A DNA stretch of 64,000 nt from Paenibacillus sp. JJ-100 (GCF_948329825.1 NZ_CAOJCM010000004.1:372001-436000); one strand, 5' to 3'; counted from the first letter of the stretch, positions 36,579 to 46,351 are shown. Numbers and translations: made by a program. The notes: a model not told the origin generated them from the letters alone.

Positions 36579-37375
36579 GTGAAGATAACGAGCTGCTAAT
36601 ATCGGTTACAGGAGCAGGCAAAACTTATGGTGATCATCGCGCCCTACATCCTATAAACTGGCAGGTTAACAAAGGAGAATGGTGGGGAGTAGTCGGACCC
36701 AATGGAAGCGGCAAGTCAACACTGCTCCAGCTCATAGCAGGAACGGAAACGTTAAGTGAAGGCCAGATCAGCATTGAGGGTCGTGACCTTGGTTTATATA
36801 GCCGTAAGGACTTGTCACGTATGATCGCGGTTTTACAGCAAGATGGTCTTCCCGCAATCGCCTATCCTGTACGTGATGTTGTAGAGATGGGGAGATATCC
36901 TTACCAGAACTGGCTGGGCCGGGAATCGGCAGATAGAGCCGGGGTTGTGGACAGAGTGCTCGAAGAACTGGGATTGATGGAGCTGGCGGATCGAACGCTG
37001 GATTCTTTGAGCGGTGGACAACGGCAACGTGTAGCTCTTGCCAAGGTTATGGCTCAGGAGCCGCGTCTGCTGTTGCTGGACGAACCAACGACTTTTCTGG
37101 ATATCAATTATCAATTGCAATTTATGGAGTTACTGGCTGCGTGGCAGCAGAAAAGCCAAATTACGATTGTAGCCGTGCTGCATGATCTTAATCTAGCCGC
37201 ATTGTTTTGTGATCATATTTTAGCTCTGCGGGATGGTAGAGATTCAGGACAAGGCACACCCCAGAGTTTGATGACGGGTGAGCAGATTCATGAGATTTTT
37301 CGTGTGAACCCTACGATGGTATCGCATCCAGATCATTCCGTACCTCAATTGCTGTTGCGAAGAGAGATGGATTAG
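36575..37375 (+). CDS. btuD: Corrinoid ABC transporter ATPase BtuD
   Basis: Energising subunit, 266 residues. Walker A is GPNGSGKSTLLQLIAG (near residues 38-53), the Q-loop is in MIAVLQQDGLP, the signature is LSGGQRQRVALAKVM, Walker B is LLLLDEPTTFLDI and the H-loop is VAVLHDLNLAALFCD. The start is GTG 36575, overlapping the btuC stop. It is followed 45 bases later by cobT in the same orientation, so the import genes and the assembly genes are one operon. Confidence 0.93.
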   Translation: MSEDNELLISVTGAGKTYGDHRALHPINWQVNKGEWWGVVGPNGSGKSTLLQLIAGTETLSEGQISIEGRDLGLYSRKDLSRMIAVLQQDGLPAIAYPVRDVVEMGRYPYQNWLGRESADRAGVVDRVLEELGLMELADRTLDSLSGGQRQRVALAKVMAQEPRLLLLDEPTTFLDINYQLQFMELLAAWQQKSQITIVAVLHDLNLAALFCDHILALRDGRDSGQGTPQSLMTGEQIHEIFRVNPTMVSHPDHSVPQLLLRREMD

Positions 37376-37420
37376 ACGAGGCGGGGAGCCTTTTATTTTG
37401 ACAAAGGAAGTGCTGGTTGT

Positions 37421-38587
37421 ATGAAGAATGAACAGGTATTGCAAGAAGTAATAAACACAATTATAGCTCCTGATGAGGACATTGCTGCCGAAACGTCAGC
37501 TCATGTAGATATGCTCACGAAACCACCAGGCAGTCTAGGTAAATTGGAGAATCTTGTTATTCGCCTGGCGGGGATGACAGGTCATGCACGTCCGCGTTTT
37601 GATCGTAGAGCTGTCATTGTGATGGCCGCTGATCACGGTGTTGTAGCTGAAGGTATCAGTGCTTTTCCAGCGGAAGTTACTCCTCAGATGGTGATGAATT
37701 TTCTGGCCGGAGGTGCTGCAGTCAATGTGCTCGCACGCCATGCCAGGGCAGAAGTAATCTGTGTCGATATCGGCGTGAATGCTGACCTTGAACATGTTAA
37801 TCTGCTCTCTCGAAAGATCCGTAAAGGGACTGCCAACATGGCCCAAGGCGCAGCAATGACTCGAGAAGAGGCAATCCAAGCGATATTAGTCGGCGTGGAC
37901 GTTGTGAAGTCCGAGGTGGCGAAAGGAACACAGTTGTTTGTAACCGGAGAAATGGGAATCGGCAATACCACAGCAAGTGCTGCGGTGATGAGTGCGCTCA
38001 CCGGGATTGCGCCTGCTGCTGCTGTAGGTCGAGGAACCGGCTTGGATGATGCAGGGGTACAGCGCAAGGCGGCTGTTATAAGTCAGGCCCTGAGTACAAA
38101 TGCACCCGATCCTGAAGATGCACTGGATGTGCTGAGTAAGGTCGGTGGACTGGAGATTGCGGGACTCACAGGTGTTATTCTTGCAGCTGCGGCGCATCGC
38201 TGTCCGGTAATTGTAGATGGTTTTATCTCTACCGTTGCGGCATTGATCGCAAGACAGTTGGCCCCTATGAGTACATCGTATATGATTGCTTCCCACACGT
38301 CGCATGAGAATGGACATGCTGCGCTGCTGCGTGAACTTGAATTGAAGCCGATGCTCGATCTGGATATGCGTGTAGGTGAGGGAACGGGCGCAGTGTTAGG
38401 GTTACATCTATTAGATGCGGCTTGTCTGCTATTGAATGAGATGGCTACCTTTGCCAGTGCAGGGGTGTCGGATGGCACGAATCAGGCTTCGGAAGCTGGT
38501 GCTGATGCCGATCTGAACGGGAAAGAGCGTGTGGCTGACTCAGCCAGTCCAACGGTTCCATCTGTTCAGGAGGATGGAGCCGAATGA
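37421..38587 (+). CDS. cobT: Nicotinate-nucleotide-dimethylbenzimidazole phosphoribosyltransferase
   Basis: CobT activates the lower ligand by making alpha-ribazole 5'-phosphate. Signature stretches are LTKPPGSLGKLENLVIRLAG, VVMAADHGVVAEG-like VIVMAADHGVVAEGISAFPA, EMGIGNTTASAAVMSAL, and the C-terminal MRVGEGTGAVLGLHLLDAA with the catalytic Glu. The last 35 residues or so are acidic and variable (GTNQASEAGADADLN). The gene overlaps cobU by 4 bases (ATGA). Confidence 0.95.
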   Translation: MKNEQVLQEVINTIIAPDEDIAAETSAHVDMLTKPPGSLGKLENLVIRLAGMTGHARPRFDRRAVIVMAADHGVVAEGISAFPAEVTPQMVMNFLAGGAAVNVLARHARAEVICVDIGVNADLEHVNLLSRKIRKGTANMAQGAAMTREEAIQAILVGVDVVKSEVAKGTQLFVTGEMGIGNTTASAAVMSALTGIAPAAAVGRGTGLDDAGVQRKAAVISQALSTNAPDPEDALDVLSKVGGLEIAGLTGVILAAAAHRCPVIVDGFISTVAALIARQLAPMSTSYMIASHTSHENGHAALLRELELKPMLDLDMRVGEGTGAVLGLHLLDAACLLLNEMATFASAGVSDGTNQASEAGADADLNGKERVADSASPTVPSVQEDGAE

Positions 38588-39144
38588 GTGTATTGGTTAC
38601 GGGCGGGGCGCGCAGCGGGAAAAGTTCGTTTGCCGAACGTCTCTGCATGCAGCGTTCCTCGGAGGCTTGGTATGTAGCAACAGCTCAGGCATATGACGAT
38701 GAGATGCGTGAACGTATTGCTATGCACCAGAAGCAACGTGAGGATTCCGGTTACCTCTGGCATACGATGGAGGAACCTCTGGAATTGCCTGCTTTAATTC
38801 AACGGATGGGTGAAGGACATACCGGCACGTCCGCACCGACGATTTTGGTGGATTGCCTGACTCTCTGGCTGACGAATGTTTTGTTAGCCCATGAGCATGA
38901 CGAGAGCCACGTGTTACAAGGTCATCTGGATGCGCTGGTCGAAGCGATTCGTACCTATCCGGGCTTACTCGTGCTTGTTACCAATGAAGTAGGGGACGGA
39001 ATTGTACCAGAATATAAGCTTGGCCGAGTGTATCGTGATCTGGCAGGTGTGCTTAATCAGCGGATCGCGGCAATCTGCCGTGAGGTTTTCCTTGTGACAG
39101 TAGGTATTGCGATCGAATTAAAAAGTAAGGAGTATCGCTTATGA
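38584..39144 (+). CDS. cobU: Adenosylcobinamide kinase / adenosylcobinamide-phosphate guanylyltransferase
   Basis: Bifunctional CobU/CobP, 186 residues. The P-loop GGARSGKSSFAERL is at the N-terminus, followed by YVATAQAYDDEMRERIA, HMEE-like HTMEEPLELP, the region LVDCLTLWLTNVLL and VTNEVGDGIVPEYKLGRVYR. It phosphorylates adenosylcobinamide and then transfers GMP to form adenosylcobinamide-GDP. It overlaps both its neighbours by 4 bases, indicating tight translational coupling with cobT and cobS. Confidence 0.95.
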   Translation: MSVLVTGGARSGKSSFAERLCMQRSSEAWYVATAQAYDDEMRERIAMHQKQREDSGYLWHTMEEPLELPALIQRMGEGHTGTSAPTILVDCLTLWLTNVLLAHEHDESHVLQGHLDALVEAIRTYPGLLVLVTNEVGDGIVPEYKLGRVYRDLAGVLNQRIAAICREVFLVTVGIAIELKSKEYRL

Positions 39145-40040
39145 AGGATACTACAGCAGGCTCGGCCGTTCCGGATCGGAAACATGCGGCTGCAGCCGCC
39201 TTTCAATTTCTGTCCCGTTTCCCTGTGAAAACGCAGCTTGATTTCGTGCCGACATTGCTGCGTGAGAGCGTAGTCTATTATCCACTGGTCGGCGCTGCAA
39301 TTGGTCTATCCGTCTGGTTAGCCGCTGCGCTGGGCGGTGTGCTGCTTCCGGCTCTGCCTGCGGCAGTTCTGATCTTGATAATCTGGGTCTGGCTTACTGG
39401 AGGATTACATCTGGACGGATGGATGGATACAGCGGATGGCCTGCTCAGTTATCGGAGCCGTGAACAAATGCTGGAGATTATGAAGGACAGCCGCGTGGGA
39501 GCGATGGGAGTCATTGCCTGTGTGCTACTGCTCATGATGAAGGCGGCGCTGATTGCGGACATTATTGCTCGTGGCAACTGGATGTACGGGGCGTTACTGA
39601 TTCTGCCTATGATCTGGAGCCGCTGGTTTATGGTTTACGCTATGTCAGCTTGGCCCAATGCACGCGGGAATGAAGGACTCGCTGTGTTATTCAAAGGACT
39701 TGGCGAACGAAAGGAAGTCGAGCGGTCACGCAACACAGCGATTAGACTGACACTGGTCTCAGGAGTCGTTACATTCGTTGCGGTATGGTTGTTCAAGCCG
39801 GATACAAGGATTGCCGATGCGATGGTCAGTGGGTTTGGATCACTACCCTGGTGGCTATACCCTATAGCAGCAGTGATCGTGTTGCCTGTAGCATGTTATT
39901 TTATCGGGAAGTTCGTGGCTGCACAGATCAGTTCACGTCTGGGCGGTCTTACTGGAGACACCTATGGTGCCATCAATGAACTTCTAGAGGCGGCATTATT
40001 GACGGTGCTAATCCTGCTCCAAGGATTGTTCTGGCTGTAG
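39141..40040 (+). CDS. cobS: Adenosylcobinamide-GDP ribazoletransferase (cobalamin synthase)
   Basis: Membrane-embedded CobS, 299 residues with several transmembrane helices, joining adenosylcobinamide-GDP and alpha-ribazole (phosphate). The family signatures are FLSRFPVK at the start, GGLHLDGWMDTADGLLSYRS near residues 90-110 (Asp-rich metal site), EIMKDSRVGAMG, and GGLTGDTYGAINEL near the C-terminus. It starts within the cobU stop. Confidence 0.95.
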   Translation: MKDTTAGSAVPDRKHAAAAAFQFLSRFPVKTQLDFVPTLLRESVVYYPLVGAAIGLSVWLAAALGGVLLPALPAAVLILIIWVWLTGGLHLDGWMDTADGLLSYRSREQMLEIMKDSRVGAMGVIACVLLLMMKAALIADIIARGNWMYGALLILPMIWSRWFMVYAMSAWPNARGNEGLAVLFKGLGERKEVERSRNTAIRLTLVSGVVTFVAVWLFKPDTRIADAMVSGFGSLPWWLYPIAAVIVLPVACYFIGKFVAAQISSRLGGLTGDTYGAINELLEAALLTVLILLQGLFWL

Positions 40041-40107
40041 TTGTGATTACGATAGGGTTTGTATTTCATAGAGAATGTTAATCGCATAATAGACAGGGGG
40101 AGCAAGC

Positions 40108-41685
40108 ATGGAAGCTCAGGTTAAAAAAACAGCGGCCGTACTTATGCTGCAAGGAACAGCATCCGACGTAGGTAAAAGTGTTATTACAACGGCGCTGTGC
40201 CGGATTTTCAAACAAGATGGCTTCAAACCTGCCCCGTTCAAATCACAAAATATGGCGCTGAACTCTTATGTCACGGAAGATGGCAAGGAGATTGGGCGAG
40301 CTCAGGGAGCGCAGGCGGAAGCATGCGGCATTGAGGCGACGACCGATATGAATCCCATTCTAATCAAGCCCGTACGAGATATGCATTCACAGATTGTGGT
40401 ACATGGTGTACCTTTTGCCCAGATGAGTGCGTCGGATTATCGGCAGCATTTCCTGCCGGAAGCGAAGCGTACCGTAATGGACGCATTAAACCGGTTGCGA
40501 GATACCTACGATATTGTATTAATGGAGGGGGCGGGGAGTCCAGCAGAGATCAATCTGAAAGATCGGGACATTGTTAATATGAATTTGGCCGGGTGGGCCG
40601 ATGCACCGGTGATATTGATCTCAGACATAGATCGTGGCGGAGTGTTTGCCTCTATTGTTGGTACGCTGGAGTTACTGGAGCCCCATGAAGTCGCCCGTGT
40701 AAAAGGTTTTATTATCAACAAGTTCAGAGGGGATCTCTCTCTATTGCAACCTGGCCTGGACTGGCTTGAAGAAAGAACGGGGATTCCGGTCCTAGGTGTG
40801 TTGCCATACATAAGGGATATTCAGATTGAAGCGGAAGATTCGGTGGTGCTGGATTCCTTGCGTCATGGCAAAAAGGAACATACCGAACTGGATATTGCGG
40901 TTATCCGTTATCCGCGCATCTCCAACTTTACGGACTTTGATGCGTTGTCTCGTGAACCGGACGTGAATGTACGTTATGTGACTTCAACGGAGGAGCTGGG
41001 TAGTCCCGATGTCGTCATTCTGCCAGGTACCAAGGATACGATCGGCGATTTGCAATTTGTACGGGATTCTGGATTGGAACAAGCAATGATGGATGAGGTA
41101 AAGCGGAAGCATGTTCAGCTTGTGGGCATATGTGGTGGATATCAGATGTTGGGACAGCGCTTGATCGATCCTTTTACTGTTGAAGCGAAACATACTCAGG
41201 AGGCTGCAGGTATGGGCAAGCTACCTTTATCCACAACATTTCTTCAGCACAAACAGACCGTCAGAGCCTCTGGTTTTGTGCAGCCCAAGCATCCACTTCG
41301 CTTGTATGGGGAAAAGACTACCGGCATCTCGCCAGTACCTGTGAACGGATATGAAATTCATATGGGTGTGACGGAATGTCATGAACCTGAACAGGTAACA
41401 CCCTTGTTCGAAATTGCACATTCAGGTGAGCAGACCTTCTTGGAGGGTTGGGGAACTCCCGATGGCAAAGTATGGGGAACCTATCTGCACGGGTTGTTTG
41501 AGAGCGATCAATTTCGCCGTGTCTGGCTGGATGGTCTGCGTGAAGCGAAAGGGCTTGCACCACTGAAGACAACCTACAGTGCTCAGGAGCGCAAAGAGAT
41601 GGAATTTGATCGTGTAGCTGCTTCTTTGCGTTCTTCACTGGATATGAAGCGAGTATATGAGATTATGGGTATACAGCAGCGATAA
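40108..41685 (+). CDS. cbiP: Cobyric acid synthase
   Basis: Glutamine-dependent amidase, 525 residues, that amidates the b, d, e and g side chains of adenosylcobyrinic acid diamide. N-terminal dethiobiotin-synthetase-like domain: QGTASDVGKSVITTALCRIF, FKSQNMALNSYVT, GRAQGAQAEACGIE. The C-terminal glutamine amidotransferase domain shows the nucleophile in GICGGYQMLGQ and the His in GTYLHGLFESD. GGGGGAGC lies upstream of the ATG, about 70 bases after cobS. No other corrin-ring gene is in the window, which makes its presence notable. A terminator follows at 41733. Confidence 0.95.
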   Translation: MEAQVKKTAAVLMLQGTASDVGKSVITTALCRIFKQDGFKPAPFKSQNMALNSYVTEDGKEIGRAQGAQAEACGIEATTDMNPILIKPVRDMHSQIVVHGVPFAQMSASDYRQHFLPEAKRTVMDALNRLRDTYDIVLMEGAGSPAEINLKDRDIVNMNLAGWADAPVILISDIDRGGVFASIVGTLELLEPHEVARVKGFIINKFRGDLSLLQPGLDWLEERTGIPVLGVLPYIRDIQIEAEDSVVLDSLRHGKKEHTELDIAVIRYPRISNFTDFDALSREPDVNVRYVTSTEELGSPDVVILPGTKDTIGDLQFVRDSGLEQAMMDEVKRKHVQLVGICGGYQMLGQRLIDPFTVEAKHTQEAAGMGKLPLSTTFLQHKQTVRASGFVQPKHPLRLYGEKTTGISPVPVNGYEIHMGVTECHEPEQVTPLFEIAHSGEQTFLEGWGTPDGKVWGTYLHGLFESDQFRRVWLDGLREAKGLAPLKTTYSAQERKEMEFDRVAASLRSSLDMKRVYEIMGIQQR

Positions 41686-41732
41686 GCTGAATGTACATAA
41701 TCACTGCAAGAAGTACAGTTGAAATGATAAAA

Positions 41733-41800
41733 AATACCCCCGTAACCGGTAGCACGTTCATTCTTGAACGATTGCAGCTAGTTATGGGGGTGTTTAATTA
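41733..41800 (+). terminator. Rho-independent terminator of the cob operon
   Basis: ACCCCCGTAAC near 41736 pairs with GTTATGGGGGTGT near 41780-41793. The long arm encloses a smaller CGTTCA(ttc)TTGAACG pair. TTTAATT follows. The loop is large, but the outer stem is strong. Confidence 0.6.
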
Positions 41801-41892
41801 TGCATTGATGGATGAAATCAAAAGAATACTGCTCATCGATGATGGGATAAGACATACAGCTTGATCATAATCATTGAAACGAAAATACATTG

Positions 41893-43593
41893 TTAGTTGA
41901 TTTTAAACTTCTTCATAGCTGTTTGCAGTTCGACTGCTTGTTCATGTAAATGACGCACGGTACTCGTATGAGAGTCCATCTCATCAAGCTGCAATTCCGC
42001 AGTCGTTGCAATCTGCTGCATGCTCTCACGGGACTTGGACGTAATCTGTGCCGTCTCTTCCACTGAAGCGCTGACTTCTTCTGCTCCTGCAGATACTTGT
42101 TGTGTAGATGAAGAGACCGTTTGAATCGTGAGATTCACATTCTGAATCAATTCGTTCAATTGTTGGAAGGCCGAACCAGCCTGCTGCACGACTTGTGTTC
42201 CTGAGCCAACCTCTTGGGTTACTCGGCTCATGGCACTTACGGAGCGTTCGGCATCTTCACGAATGGTACCGAGATATTCAGCAATTTCCTCTGTCGCCGT
42301 CTTAGATTGTTCTGCCAGCTTGCGAACTTCTCCAGCAACGACTGCGAATCCACGTCCGTGTTCACCCGCACGGGCAGCCTCAATAGAGGCGTTAAGTGAC
42401 AGCATGTTAATCTGTTTCGTAATCTCAAATATAGAATTTACGATGGTACCAATGGCTATAGAGCGCTCATTCATCGTTTCGATGTAACGCAGCGACTCGT
42501 TAGCGGTCTCTCCAACAAGCTCCATTTGCTGAACCGCATTTTGTGCCAGCTGATTGCCATTAAGCGCTTCTGATGCGGCCTCACTGATTTGTTCCGAGAC
42601 TTCTGAGGCAGAAGTTGCAATATGCATGATCCCTTGGGTGATCTCTTCCATAGCTCTTGCGTTCTCGGATGCGCTGGAAGCTATACTGGAGCTTCCTTTC
42701 TCCGCTTCTTCAGCAGCACGGCTTGAATTCTGAACCATGCCGGACATGGACTCTACACGATTTAGCAAATCGTTAGAGCCAACAACCACTTCATTGGAGG
42801 TTGACAAGGCCCGACCAATCATATCTTTAAGATTGTGTGTCATAGTCTGGAAGCTGTCAGCCAGTTGGGCGATCTCATCCGAGCCTTTCATATGAAGCTC
42901 GGCTGTCAGATCACCTTGAGAGATTTTTTTACTATGTTCCACAAGTGTAACAATCGGTTTCGTCACTCTTTTGATCATGCTCGCAGAGATAAGCCAGCCA
43001 AGTACAAAGACCAGCGCTGTAATGCCTAGACACAACCAGGAGATTTGAGCGATTTTATCCTGAACAAACTTGGCATCCATGCTCACGGCCATCAGCATAT
43101 TGCTTCCGGCAATGGGCATGAATGCTGCTTTATGTACACCAAAAGAATCAGAAAACACCGGACTAATTACTGATTTTTTCGTTTCGCTTGCTTCCACCAT
43201 AGCAGGCTCTATTTCAATGGCGTCCCCGGGTTTCATTTTTGAATCGGTATTGGCGACAACGACACTCGCTTTACCATCTTGTAGAGCAATGACATATGCG
43301 GCATCCAGATTATGTGTTTTCACTTGTTCAGCCAAGTCAGACCCTATTGTCAAAGCAGCACCTTCAGCACCTGAACCGCCACTTTGGATCTGCAATATTC
43401 TGGATGCAGATGTGTTTTTGTGAATATCCTGAATGGACGTATTCAGATTATTGTCAAACTGAGGCAGAACGTAACTTTGAATAATATTCATTGAGACTGC
43501 ATAAAAACTGACACTGAACAACAGGGAGGCAACCAGCAGCACAAGGAACAAAGTCCCTCTGATTTTGCCGGCAACGGTTCGTATACGAAACAT
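41893..43593 (-). CDS. Methyl-accepting chemotaxis protein
   Basis: A 566-residue receptor. A first transmembrane segment (about residues 13-35) precedes a sensor region of about 150 residues (Cache-like, 36-185), a second segment near 185-207 and a HAMP domain around 209-262. The signalling domain spans about 280-566 and has the hairpin core [20 protein letters not shown], with flanking methylation helices. The ligand is not predictable. GAAAGGATGATTC precedes the ATG. The gene is divergent from tcyP. Confidence 0.93.
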   Translation of the reverse strand: MFRIRTVAGKIRGTLFLVLLVASLLFSVSFYAVSMNIIQSYVLPQFDNNLNTSIQDIHKNTSASRILQIQSGGSGAEGAALTIGSDLAEQVKTHNLDAAYVIALQDGKASVVVANTDSKMKPGDAIEIEPAMVEASETKKSVISPVFSDSFGVHKAAFMPIAGSNMLMAVSMDAKFVQDKIAQISWLCLGITALVFVLGWLISASMIKRVTKPIVTLVEHSKKISQGDLTAELHMKGSDEIAQLADSFQTMTHNLKDMIGRALSTSNEVVVGSNDLLNRVESMSGMVQNSSRAAEEAEKGSSSIASSASENARAMEEITQGIMHIATSASEVSEQISEAASEALNGNQLAQNAVQQMELVGETANESLRYIETMNERSIAIGTIVNSIFEITKQINMLSLNASIEAARAGEHGRGFAVVAGEVRKLAEQSKTATEEIAEYLGTIREDAERSVSAMSRVTQEVGSGTQVVQQAGSAFQQLNELIQNVNLTIQTVSSSTQQVSAGAEEVSASVEETAQITSKSRESMQQIATTAELQLDEMDSHTSTVRHLHEQAVELQTAMKKFKIN

Positions 43594-43939
43594 AGAATCA
43601 TCCTTTCATGTCATCATCATGAACAATATCCTTTATTCTATCTCTGTTGGTCTTTATGCTCATGAACAAAGACCTAATTTTATCTCTATATAACATTGGA
43701 ATAAGAGGATATACCTATATTACAAAATTAACCTCAGGTTGAATAGAAAAATTTTCATGAAAATGCATAAATATTTTCGTGATTCATGAATGTATGACAT
43801 GCTTGTTACATAATATCAATTAATACCTACCAGAATAGTTTGATATGTGGTATATTGTTCATTGTCATATTTGCAGGTTAAGAATAAATAGAAAAATCGG
43901 TTCAAATCCGGTGATACATGTCTGAGGAGGACTTAGGTA
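43594..43939. promoter_or_regulatory. Intergenic region between the chemotaxis receptor and tcyP
   Basis: No gene is seen in this 346-base gap. It is A/T-rich in the middle (43680-43820), as expected for two divergent promoters. A pair TACCTA...GGTATA near 43827-43855 around a TTTGATATG core could be a regulator site for tcyP, but I cannot assign it. GAGGAGG at 43923-43929 is the ribosome binding site of tcyP. Confidence 0.3.
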
Positions 43940-45337
43940 ATGGATACATTTTTAATTGTTGTGAATGTAGTGGTCATGCTGGCACTGCTGGGTGTACTCT
44001 ACTGGATGCAGAAGAAACACATCTCGTTTACGAAACGTGTATTTGCGGGTCTCGGTATGGGGGTTGTGTATGGCGTTATTCTGCAACTCATCTACACGTC
44101 GGGTTCCGATGTCGTTGCAAAATCAGTCGATTGGTTTAATCTTGTTGGCTCAGGATATGTTCGTTTGCTGCAAATGGTCGTTATTCCACTCATCATGGTG
44201 TCTATAATTTCGGCTATTATGAATCTTAAAGGGAAACAAAATCTCGGTAAGATGAGTGTTTCCATCATTGCTATTTTGTTGATCACCACAGCTATTGCTG
44301 CAGGGGTCAGCATTGTAACCAGCTTAGGCTTCAACCTGACATCCATCGAGATCGAAGGTGGAGATCGTGAGCTTGCTCAAGGACAAAAACTAGAGGAACG
44401 TCTCGTAGATGTGAAGGATCAGACGATTCCACAGCAGGTGCTGGAATTCATACCTTCCAATCCATTCGCGGATATGACGGGTGAACGTCGTACGTCTACC
44501 CTTGCTGTTGTTATTTTCTCAGCCTTTATTGGAGTAGCTGTACTGGGACTGGATCGTAAAAAACCACAGCAGGCGGAAACGTTCCGTGGTATGGTGAATG
44601 CCGTTTATGCGGTAGTAATGCGGATTGTAACCTTGGTGCTAAGGCTTACGCCTTACGGAATTCTAGCACTGATTACGAAAGTAACGTCGACAACGAATCC
44701 GGAAGAGATTTTGAAGCTCATTAAGTTTGTCATTGCATCTTATGTGGCACTGGCAGTTATGTTTGTAATCCATTTGATTATTATCGCCCTGTCAGGGTTC
44801 AACCCGATTACGTATCTGAAAAAAGCCCTGCCTACTCTCGTATTCGCCTTTACATCCCGTTCAAGTGCAGCTTCCATTCCACTTAACGTGGAGACTCAGA
44901 CGAAGAAACTGGGCGTATCCGACGGGATCGCCAACTTGTCTGCCAGCTTGGGGGCTACGATTGGGCAAAACGGCTGCGCTGGAATCTATCCGGCCATGCT
45001 GGCGGTGATGATTGCTCCGACGGTTGGTATTGACCCGCTGAGCTGGGACTTTATCGTAACGTTGATCCTTGTTGTTATGATCAGTTCGTTCGGAGTGGCT
45101 GGCGTCGGCGGCGGAGCAACCTTCGCTTCCCTGATCGTACTATCCACGATGAACTTGCCGGTAGCCTTGGCTGGTCTGCTGATCTCCGTTGAACCGCTGA
45201 TCGACATGGGTCGTACAGCGCTCAACGTGAACGGGTCCATGACATCTGGACTGGTTACGAGTAAGATTTTGAAAGAAAATGATCAGGATACGTTCAATGA
45301 TCAGAGCCGCCAGTTGGATTCTGCGGCTCACGTATAA
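43940..45337 (+). CDS. tcyP: L-cystine:sodium/proton symporter TcyP
   Basis: A 465-residue dicarboxylate/amino acid:cation symporter-type carrier of the TcyP/YhcL group. Hallmarks are LQMVVIPLIMVSIISAIMNL (transport core), then FTSRSSAASIPLNVETQTKK and GATIGQNGCAGIYPAMLAVM, the substrate region specific to the cystine subfamily, followed by GVAGVGGGATFASLIVLST. The central acidic loop EIEGGDRELAQGQK lies outside the membrane. It brings in cystine as a sulfur source, complementing the sulfate importer elsewhere in the window. A terminator follows at 45424. Confidence 0.94.
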   Translation: MDTFLIVVNVVVMLALLGVLYWMQKKHISFTKRVFAGLGMGVVYGVILQLIYTSGSDVVAKSVDWFNLVGSGYVRLLQMVVIPLIMVSIISAIMNLKGKQNLGKMSVSIIAILLITTAIAAGVSIVTSLGFNLTSIEIEGGDRELAQGQKLEERLVDVKDQTIPQQVLEFIPSNPFADMTGERRTSTLAVVIFSAFIGVAVLGLDRKKPQQAETFRGMVNAVYAVVMRIVTLVLRLTPYGILALITKVTSTTNPEEILKLIKFVIASYVALAVMFVIHLIIIALSGFNPITYLKKALPTLVFAFTSRSSAASIPLNVETQTKKLGVSDGIANLSASLGATIGQNGCAGIYPAMLAVMIAPTVGIDPLSWDFIVTLILVVMISSFGVAGVGGGATFASLIVLSTMNLPVALAGLLISVEPLIDMGRTALNVNGSMTSGLVTSKILKENDQDTFNDQSRQLDSAAHV

Positions 45338-45423
45338 GCTGGGGCTTGGCCTTGCGCCACAGCTCTTGCATGGAATGAGCAGATGCTCGGCAAAGTGAGC
45401 GTTCTGCAACAAAGATGGCGCAG

Positions 45424-45460
45424 AGCCGCTCTTCGGAAATTTTCGAAGAGCGGCTTTTGC
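45424..45460 (+). terminator. Rho-independent terminator after tcyP
   Basis: AGCCGCTCTTCG (45424-45435) pairs perfectly with CGAAGAGCGGCT (45444-45455), followed by TTTTGC. Confidence 0.8.
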
Positions 45461-45538
45461 GTATGTAATTACGCCGGTGCGTGCGGTCAGGCACGAGAGC
45501 GAGAGTCTTTTTTTCCATTAGACAAGGGGGGAGAAGAT

Positions 45539-45586
45539 ATGATAGAGTATTCATGTTTTGGCCCTGCGCCAAGCCGCGGTTCGTAA
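45539..45586 (+). other. Possible 15-codon upstream reading frame overlapping the preQ1 riboswitch
   Basis: A strong GGGGGGAGAAG precedes an ATG whose frame encodes MIEYSCFGPAPSRGS and stops at TAA 45584-45586, inside the first loop of the preQ1 aptamer. Whether it is translated is unknown. Confidence 0.35.
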
Positions 45587-45614
45587 CCATCCCGCGTAAT
45601 CAAAACTAGGAAGG
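45575..45614 (+). promoter_or_regulatory. preQ1 class I riboswitch upstream of the queuosine-precursor transporter
   Basis: CGCGGTTCGTAACCATCCCGCG forms the P1 hairpin, with the conserved GGTTC loop start and the CC that pairs with preQ1. The A-rich tail AATCAAAACTAGGAAGG supplies the pseudoknot strand and includes the ribosome binding site AGGA(AGG). The layout matches B. subtilis que operon preQ1-I switches. Ligand binding would hide the binding site, so translational control of the transporter is likely. Confidence 0.85.
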
Positions 45615-45616
45615 CA

Positions 45617-46312
45617 GTGTATGTATTCATGTTTAATTTAGGTTGGGGAGCGCTCTTCGTTCTCGTGACGTATGGATTTTTCCTCTTGTGTTACCGCTTG
45701 TTTGGTAAAAAAGGTCTGTATGCCTGGATTGGAGTAGCTACGGTTATCGCCAACATTCAGGTGACCAAAACGATAGATATTATGGGTATTGTGCTGACGC
45801 TAGGTAACACGATGTATGTGAGTATGTATCTGACCAGTGACCTGCTTAACGAGAAGTACGGATCAGGTGAGGCGCGGAAGGCCGTATGGTTTGGATTTTT
45901 CACGCTGATCATGACAACAATTCTGATGCAAATGGTGTTGTTCTTTGATCGGGCACCGACAGATTTTGCACAGGAATCCATGGAAACATTGTTTGGTTTA
46001 TTGCCACGTCTTGCGCTTGGCAGTCTGTCTGCGTATTTTATCAGTCAGTTTCTGGACGTGCGTCTGTTCAGTTGGCTGCGTAAAATTGCACCAGGACATC
46101 ATCAGCTGTGGATTCGGACAAATGGCAGCTCAATCATCAGTTCTTTTGTGGATTCTTTCGTATTCTGCACGGTCGCGTTTGCATTCATCTATCCATGGGA
46201 TGTATGGCTGGAAATTTTCCTGACGACGTATCTGATCAAATTTGTCCTGACTGCAGTTGGTACGCCGTTCCTGTATGCTGCTCGTAGCTTCAAGTTTAAG
46301 GACGAGACATAA
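45617..46312 (+). CDS. Queuosine precursor transporter (YhhQ/QueT-type, VUT family)
   Basis: A membrane protein of about 231 residues with six helices of the VUT/YhhQ family, which imports preQ1 or preQ0 for tRNA queuosine synthesis. Family features are VIANIQVTKTIDIMGI, YLTSDLLNEKYGSGEARKAV, ISQFLDVRLFSWLRK and IISSFVDSFVFCTVAFAFIYP. The start is uncertain: GTG 45617 (AGGA 5 bases upstream) or ATG 45629 in the same frame. Control by a preQ1-I riboswitch directly upstream supports the assignment. Confidence 0.9.
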   Translation: MYVFMFNLGWGALFVLVTYGFFLLCYRLFGKKGLYAWIGVATVIANIQVTKTIDIMGIVLTLGNTMYVSMYLTSDLLNEKYGSGEARKAVWFGFFTLIMTTILMQMVLFFDRAPTDFAQESMETLFGLLPRLALGSLSAYFISQFLDVRLFSWLRKIAPGHHQLWIRTNGSSIISSFVDSFVFCTVAFAFIYPWDVWLEIFLTTYLIKFVLTAVGTPFLYAARSFKFKDET

Positions 46313-46351
46313 GTTGCTCTGTTTTCAACTAAACTCGGGCCAACTTCAATT

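Noticed and set aside
45383..45538. Protein-coding frame upstream of the preQ1 riboswitch beginning at 45383
   Set aside because: The frame runs through a perfect terminator hairpin and has no ribosome binding site; only its last 15 codons have a plausible start.
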